Below are positions 59,967 through 64,000 of a stretch of 64,000 bases of DNA, in pieces. A program made the position numbers and the translations under genes. Position 1 is the first letter of the stretch; every line of letters starts with the position of its first letter. Source of the DNA: Antarcticibacterium flavum (GTDB taxonomy: Bacteria; Bacteroidota; Bacteroidia; Flavobacteriales; Flavobacteriaceae); contig NZ_CP040812.1 in the NCBI RefSeq assembly GCF_006159205.1, positions 3,596,001 through 3,660,000 of the forward strand, written 5' to 3'. A model generated the notes under the pieces. The model had not been told where the DNA came from, made no database searches, and saw only the letters and a program-made list of their open reading frames with translations.

Positions 59967-60742
59967 ATCTTATTACATTTTTTGCAACAAGATATTACTT
60001 GATCTTCCAAAGTGGCACAAATTGAACCGATACGACTGGCACAAAACGAACCGTTATGGTTCCTTGAATTCCGGAAGTGGCACAAATCAAACCGAAATGA
60101 CTGGCACAATTTGAACCGTTATGATTTTCATTGCTGCCAAAAAGTGGCACAAATCAAACCGAAATGCCTGGCACTAACCGACCGAAATCACTGGCACAAT
60201 TCGAACCGAAATAGCCACATGTATAGCATTTCCATTGTATTTGAAAAAGGGAAAGTAATACTCTCAGGAGTGGAAGTATTAAACATGGTATTACCATCAT
60301 TAATGATTTCTTCAGTAAAGCGATATTTATTAGCACTTATTTTTTGCCAAGTACTACTTACAGTTGTTTGTCCTTCAAATACTAATTCTTCACAGCTACC
60401 ATCTGAGTTTAATTGATAGGATTTACTTTCATAGTTTCCGTCAGCTTTAAAGGTAATACGGCTTCTTTGGTAGCACTCGTCATAGGTTGTCACAATGGGA
60501 TTCGAATTAGAGGGATATTCTGTCATTTCAACTATTTTCCAAGTTCCTATAATTGGATCTTGAACACTTTCAGGAATACTGTCCTCTGTAGAACAACCTA
60601 CCAGGGAACAACATATTAATAATAGCATGAATAATTTCTTCATAGTATTTGATTTAATAAGCAATTTGGTAGGGTAATTTTGCTCAGAGAATTTAAGGAA
60701 CTAATTTAATAAAAAAAGTAACCTTAATCGGCCCCGCCATCT

Positions 60743-60973
60743 TTATTGAGGATTATTTCCTTTCTTTTTCTCTTGGTAGCGTTTTGCACTCCTTTCGAAA
60801 AGTTGAATAATTTTCCTTCTCGTTTCCTCTTCCTGTAGTTGTTTTTTAGTCATTCTCTTCGGCTTAGGCTCTTTATCCAATCCCTGGATTAGCTTAACAA
60901 GCTTCTTTCTGCCCTCTTCTCCGATTCGCTCCAAATGGGATTCATTATACCAGAATATATCTTCAGCCCTCAT
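60743..60973 (-). CDS. Small charged protein of unknown function
   Basis: 76 residues, very basic and helical (EGRKKLVKLIQGLDKEPKPKRMTKKQLQEEETRRKIIQLFERSAKRYQEKKKG). Overlaps the upstream gene by 11 bases, so translation is coupled. It shares the KPKKMTKxQ-type segment with the protein at 61305-61505 (QPKKMTKEQEFE), hinting at a repeated motif within this operon. Confidence 0.55.
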   Translation of the reverse strand: MRAEDIFWYNESHLERIGEEGRKKLVKLIQGLDKEPKPKRMTKKQLQEEETRRKIIQLFERSAKRYQEKKKGNNPQ

Positions 60974-61292
60974 TAATGATCTTTTCTATAAATTGCATCT
61001 TTGGTATTCTGTGGGTTCTGCCGAAAAATTCACTTTTAATCTCCCCTTTGTGTATCTTATGAAGGATAGTGTTTTTGTGAACTTTAAAGTATTCTGCTGC
61101 CTCTTCTACTGTCATACAGGTGTTATTAGCATCGTATAGTCTTAATGCTTCAAGATTAGCTTTAACTATATCTCTATAATTCACTGATGAAGCTGGGGAA
61201 CTATTATTTTTTTGATTGAACATCTGAAACAGTTTCTTTCTTTGGTCCTCATCTAAATTTAATATTATGTCATAACAGCTTTCAACCTTCAT
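60963..61292 (-). CDS. Excisionase-like HTH protein
   Basis: 109 residues. The C-terminal part is an HTH_17 domain: MTVEEAAEYFKVHKNTILHKIHKGEIKSEFFGRTHRIPKMQFIEKII. The N-terminus has DIILNLDEDQRKKLFQMF. A second excisionase-type gene in the element, in the operon of the XRE repressor. Confidence 0.75.
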   Translation of the reverse strand: MKVESCYDIILNLDEDQRKKLFQMFNQKNNSSPASSVNYRDIVKANLEALRLYDANNTCMTVEEAAEYFKVHKNTILHKIHKGEIKSEFFGRTHRIPKMQFIEKIINEG

Positions 61293-61304
61293 AGAATGGA
61301 TAAT

Positions 61305-61505
61305 TTAGATTAATTTCCTTAAGCGTTGTTCAATGGTATATTCAAACTCCTGCTCCTTAGTCATTTTCTTAGGCTGAGTTTTTTTCTTCAGGCTAGATAC
61401 AAGCGTTCTAAGCTCGTTTACATCTATATTTTCCCTTTCGGAAATAATAATTAACAAGTCATCTGTAGGAACGTGTTCCCTGGTGATTTGTTTATAAGGA
61501 TCCAT
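61305..61505 (-). CDS. Small protein of unknown function in the repressor operon
   Basis: 66 residues (DDLLIIISERENIDVNELRTLVSSLKKKTQPKKMTKEQEFEYTIEQRLRKLI). Helical and soluble. Lies four bases after the XRE gene stop and 12 before the next gene. No family. Confidence 0.5.
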   Translation of the reverse strand: MDPYKQITREHVPTDDLLIIISERENIDVNELRTLVSSLKKKTQPKKMTKEQEFEYTIEQRLRKLI

Positions 61506-61509
61506 AGAT

Positions 61510-61782
61510 TTACAAGTTTACCTCTAAGCTACCAATATTAACCATTTTTCCATCTTTTTTAATATAAATAGCCTCTTTGTTATCTTCTTTAGTAGGAATA
61601 AATAATTCTCTTATATCCACATCCAGAACCTCAGCGATATTCTTTAAAAGCTCAGGTTTGGGAAAGGAATTACCACTAACAATATTAGACATTGATACAG
61701 TACTTACACCTACTTTCTCAGCAAGATCTTTCCCGGTTACATTCTTTTCTTTAAGAAGCTCTTTAATCCTCAGTATATCCAT
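61510..61782 (-). CDS. XRE-family repressor
   Basis: 90 residues. Helix-turn-helix in the first 60 residues: IKELLKEKNVTGKDLAEKVGVSTVSMSNIVSGNSFPKPELLKNIAEVLDVDIRELF. A short tail follows (IYIKKDGKMVNIGSLEV). It is divergent from the small-protein operon at 61923, with paired operator-like repeats between, so it probably acts as the element's repressor. Confidence 0.85.
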   Translation of the reverse strand: MDILRIKELLKEKNVTGKDLAEKVGVSTVSMSNIVSGNSFPKPELLKNIAEVLDVDIRELFIPTKEDNKEAIYIKKDGKMVNIGSLEVNL

Positions 61783-61817
61783 TTTTTACAGTTATAGTTT
61801 AATTCAAATATAATAAA

Positions 61818-61889
61818 TTAAAGTGTAGCATAAATAAAATTAAAAATAATTAAAGTAAAACTTGTTTAATATTAAAGTTATGCATAAAT
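61818..61889. promoter_or_regulatory. Operator-like repeats between the divergent XRE and small-protein operons
   Basis: TTAAAGTGTAGCATAAAT at 61818-61835 and TTAAAGTTATGCATAAAT at 61872-61889 are direct repeats (15 of 18 identical) 54 bases apart, five helical turns. The second contains the dyad ATGCAT. Likely binding sites of the XRE protein for looping or dual repression. Confidence 0.55.
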
Positions 61890-61922
61890 TAGCGCTATAA
61901 TAATTAAGGCAATACTTTAATA

Positions 61923-62216
61923 ATGACATCAAAAGAATTTAAAACCGCAATCTCTGAAGCAAAAGAAGTTTTAAAAGGTAAGACCCTTATCATAAAGTTT
62001 GTGAATGGTGGGAAGATCCAAAAACTAAGTTTCTCCACTCTTAAAGGGTTCGGGAATGCAATTTTAGCACTGGAAAAATTAGGAGCTGGTTTTGGATTCG
62101 TAAAAGCAGGGAATCAGTTTGTTCAAAGAGGTATTTATAAGCCTTCAGAGTTTCAAACCGTATTAACCAGAGGAGTATGGAATGAAATTACTTTCCTAGC
62201 TACAACAGTAAAATAA
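61923..62216 (+). CDS. Small protein of unknown function
   Basis: 97 residues: TLIIKFVNGGKIQKLSFSTLKGFGNAILALEKLGAGFGF ... VWNEITFLATTV. The pattern 'IIKFVNGGKIQKLSFSTLKG' is similar to the start of the SH3-like domain in the next gene. First gene of the rightward operon. Confidence 0.6.
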   Translation: MTSKEFKTAISEAKEVLKGKTLIIKFVNGGKIQKLSFSTLKGFGNAILALEKLGAGFGFVKAGNQFVQRGIYKPSEFQTVLTRGVWNEITFLATTVK

Positions 62217-62240
62217 TAATAACCAATTAAAGATAGAAAT

Positions 62241-62564
62241 ATGAAAACTACAAAAACCACCTTCAGATCAAAAGTATTTAACTGGGCACATGAGCTTGTA
62301 AGAAGTACAGGTAAAAGCTTTGCAGTTTGTTTAGCTAAGGCCTGGGCCTTGTATCGTTTGCGTAAAAGAATGGCAACAGACACGGTTAAAATCGCATTTG
62401 AGAAAGCGGATGGCAGCCTCAGAATTGCCTATGCTACTCTTAAAAATGTAGCGGATAAGATCAAAGGTACAGGAACACCAAACTATAAAACCCTTACCTA
62501 TTTTGATACAGAGGCCAACGGTTTTAGATCCTTCAAGGTGGAAAACTTTATAGCTGCTTATTAA
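62241..62564 (+). CDS. WYL_2/Sm-like SH3 beta-barrel protein (DUF2693 type)
   Basis: 107 residues. After a basic helical start (KVFNWAHELVRSTGKSFAVCLAKAWALYRLRKRM) comes VKIAFEKADGSLRIAYATL ... LTYFDTEANGFRSFKVENFIA, the signature of the small SH3-like family seen in Bacteroidota phages and elements. Probably a nucleic-acid-binding accessory protein. Confidence 0.65.
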   Translation: MKTTKTTFRSKVFNWAHELVRSTGKSFAVCLAKAWALYRLRKRMATDTVKIAFEKADGSLRIAYATLKNVADKIKGTGTPNYKTLTYFDTEANGFRSFKVENFIAAY

Positions 62565-62606
62565 TTAACCCGGGGGTGTAAAAGCCCCCATCTAAAAAAC
62601 TCAAAA

Positions 62607-62705
62607 ATGAAAAGAATAAACATACACCCGGTGGCACTTGTGATTAGTGTGGGAATGGTAATTTGGACAATAGGAAATATAATAATTGAAGGTATTCCTT
62701 ATTAA
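62607..62705 (+). CDS. 32-residue single-span membrane peptide
   Basis: MKRINIHPVALVISVGMVIWTIGNIIIEGIPY: a basic start and one hydrophobic helix. It sits in a tightly packed operon, with an A-rich stretch before its ATG. Function unknown. Confidence 0.5.
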   Translation: MKRINIHPVALVISVGMVIWTIGNIIIEGIPY

Positions 62706-62716
62706 AACGTAAAGAT

Positions 62717-62863
62717 ATGAGTCCGGAGTTTACAAAGTGGTTAGCAGACTACAGGGAGTTTAAAAGGAGCTGGAAAAGTTACACCTGTAAAGAGAAAAGA
62801 ATCCTTTTAAATGACTTTCAAGAAAGACTATACGAATTAGATAACAAACCCTTTGAGATATGA
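62717..62863 (+). CDS. 48-residue charged protein
   Basis: MSPEFTKWLADYREFKRSWKSYTCKEKRILLNDFQERLYELDNKPFEI. Amphipathic helical pattern. Its stop overlaps the next start (ATGA), so it is very probably translated. Function unknown. Confidence 0.6.
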   Translation: MSPEFTKWLADYREFKRSWKSYTCKEKRILLNDFQERLYELDNKPFEI

Positions 62864-63042
62864 ACCAATTAAACCACCTTTTTACAGGGTTTTCCACACT
62901 ATTCGACCCTGAATCCTCCACTGAAGAAAAAGCACGGGTAAAGGCAGCTATTCAAAGCAGGGTTGAAAACAACCTAGACCTTATAAACAGAGTATCAAAA
63001 GAGACAGAGGTTAATTCCTCTCACATAACAATAAACTATTAA
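62860..63042 (+). CDS. 60-residue protein of unknown function
   Basis: MNQLNHLFTGFSTLFDPESSTEEKARVKAAIQSRVENNLDLINRV... An acidic helical small protein, coupled to the upstream gene by an ATGA overlap. No family. Confidence 0.6.
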   Translation: MNQLNHLFTGFSTLFDPESSTEEKARVKAAIQSRVENNLDLINRVSKETEVNSSHITINY

Positions 63043-63057
63043 CTAAATCTTACAATT

Positions 63058-63441
63058 ATGAGAATACCAACAGATTTTTGCGTGAACCAACAAAAAGAAA
63101 CTATTGTACAAATTTTGACAGATCACATAATCTTTGAAAGGATCTATACAGGAATGCAGGAGGTAACAAAGGCTGCAAATCCAACCTGTGAAGATTTTGA
63201 CCCGGTACATTTTTACAATGGCTTTGCAAACGCCTGGATCTTCTTAGTAGCTTATGAACTACCGGATGAGGTTGAGGAGGCTTTAAAGGATGAACTTTCA
63301 GATATCTTTTTTAAATACTTCAGAGAGGATCTAGCTAAACCCTATGACCAAAGGAAAACAGCCATAGACCTGGCGAATCATATTTTTATAGACTGGGAAA
63401 CCACAATTGATAAAGCTGAAAGGAGGTTGAGAAGTGCATAA
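63058..63441 (+). CDS. Small helical protein of unknown function
   Basis: 127 residues: TDHIIFERIYTGMQEVTKAANPTCEDFDPVHFYNGFANAWIFLVAYELPDEVEEALKDELSDIFFKYF. Soluble, aromatic-rich. Last gene of the rightward operon, followed by a terminator. Confidence 0.6.
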   Translation: MRIPTDFCVNQQKETIVQILTDHIIFERIYTGMQEVTKAANPTCEDFDPVHFYNGFANAWIFLVAYELPDEVEEALKDELSDIFFKYFREDLAKPYDQRKTAIDLANHIFIDWETTIDKAERRLRSA

Positions 63442-63468
63442 AAAACACCTCTCATTTTTTTAATAGAA

Positions 63469-63505
63469 AAGCCATTAAGCAAATACACTTAATGGCTTCT
63501 TTATT
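63469..63505. terminator. Bidirectional terminator
   Basis: Arms GCCATTAAG and CTTAATGGC with an 8-base loop, A-run before and TTCTTTATTTT after. Lies between convergent genes ending at 63441 and 63521. Confidence 0.75.
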
Positions 63506-63520
63506 TTACATTTTTAAAAT

Positions 63521-63859
63521 CTACTCAAAACTTAAAATTCTCGTCCTTACTTTATCTTCTATAAACTCCACTCTTACCTCCCAATAACTCCTAATCATAG
63601 CCCCAAAACCATTTTGTGAGTCCACATAAGATATTACATAAAACGTATCTCCTTCCCGGTTTATTTCAGCTCCCCGAATGCCTGGGAAATCGGCTGTAGA
63701 TGGTGCTTTTAATTTCGATTTAATCGCTTTCTCCGCATAAATAAGAGCATAGGAATCAGTTCTTTGATCTTCTGGTTCTCCATCAACAGAAGAGCCAATT
63801 AAACCTATTATAAATATCCCTATGATTAATATACCAACAACTTGTAGACAACCTTTCAT
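63521..63859 (-). CDS. Membrane-anchored small protein of unknown function
   Basis: 112 residues. One N-terminal helix (CLQVVGILIIGIFIIGLIGSSV), then a soluble domain: SYALIYAEKAIKSKLKAPSTADFPG, DTFYVISYVDSQNGFGAMIRSYWEVRVEFIEDKVRTRIL. Proteins with this SKLKAPSTADFP segment are common in mobile elements and phages. Faces the periplasm if the helix is a signal anchor. Confidence 0.65.
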   Translation of the reverse strand: MKGCLQVVGILIIGIFIIGLIGSSVDGEPEDQRTDSYALIYAEKAIKSKLKAPSTADFPGIRGAEINREGDTFYVISYVDSQNGFGAMIRSYWEVRVEFIEDKVRTRILSFE

Positions 63860-64000
63860 ATTTCTTTAGATTAAAATTATTTACTACAAGTTATTCTTTT
63901 AAAAATTTAGGCTGTTACGGAAAACCACATAATAGGCTATTTTATAAAAAAAATGTATGAATCACTGGCATCTACGCATACCCAATAAACTTGTCACACC

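Larger units (their letters stand above)
57570..60217 (-). mobile_element. IS21-family element
   Basis: About 2650 bases with istA and istB on the minus strand. Both ends read TGGCTATTTCGG inward, followed by subterminal repeats of the type GTGCCACTGATTTCGGTT, one or two on the left and at least four on the right (60010-60217). Flanks CAAGT and CATGT may be an imperfect target duplication. Confidence 0.88.
57499..60664 (-). pseudogene. Lipocalin-like lipoprotein gene split by IS21
   Basis: 5' part: MKKLFMLLLICCSLVGC lipoprotein signal, then IIGTWKIVEMTEYPSN, a YESKSY strand, WQKISANKYRF and NTMEMLYM, the usual lipocalin-like pattern of Bacteroidota, ending at the IS21 border (60218). The 3' part lies beyond the IS at 57499-57569 and reads GTNRQDPEINVEYYVNKLVRF to a stop. 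The present frame runs into the IS end (WLFRFELCQ). Probably non-functional. Confidence 0.75.

Overview
The window looks like the chromosome of a marine or soil Flavobacteriaceae (Bacteroidota, Gramella/Salegentibacter-like). Supporting signs are promoters of the TAnnTTTG type, weak ribosome-binding sites, many Bacteroidota lipoproteins, a bacillithiol-ligase (BshC) tail, LytTR/LytS regulation, IS1182, IS66 and IS110 elements, and BT4734-type primases. No species can be named from the sequence alone.

Region 1 (1-24.4 kb) is ordinary chromosome: BshC tail, a PLP decarboxylase with an in-frame stop, M28 and M24 peptidases, an OYE reductase, an SLC13 transporter, a LytS/LytTR pair and several small lipoprotein or membrane genes. 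Its intergenic spaces are crowded with repeats: four copies of a ~215-bp MITE-like element with TGTCCGGT ends, long arrays of degenerate heptanucleotides (CCTACAA, CCGACAA, TTTCCAC, AAGAAAC), GTAG-type hairpins, a ~230-bp dispersed repeat, and an IS110-family element with a long non-coding 3' end likely to specify a guide (bridge/seek) RNA.

Region 2 (24.8-49.1 kb) is the most striking part. A XerC/D-like tyrosine recombinase without the extra domain of IntI is followed by an attI-like site and about ten gene cassettes, each ending in a ~125-bp imperfect palindrome. The first bases of each cassette (GTT...) are the reverse complement of the bases just before AAC at its own 3' end, as expected if cassettes once circularised and inserted as in integrons. 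Cargo includes HigBA, AraC plus a two-domain ABM protein, a UPF0158 protein, a retropepsin-like protease, a Sel1-repeat protein and several unknowns. Four IS1182-family copies sit at the identical position in four attC-like sites, exactly 4 nt after the AAC box. One of them carries an IS66 element which itself carries a second IS66 element.

Region 3 (49.6-64 kb) is an integrative element that entered the 3' end of a minus-strand tRNA gene (probably tRNA-Ser). It encodes an integrase, two paralogous unknown proteins with repeat-rich upstream DNA, an excisionase-like HTH protein, an AEP-type primase, a D5-like helicase, a repeat-rich origin-like spacer, an IS21 element inside a lipocalin-like lipoprotein gene, an XRE repressor divergon and a run of very small proteins. 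Its right end lies beyond the window.
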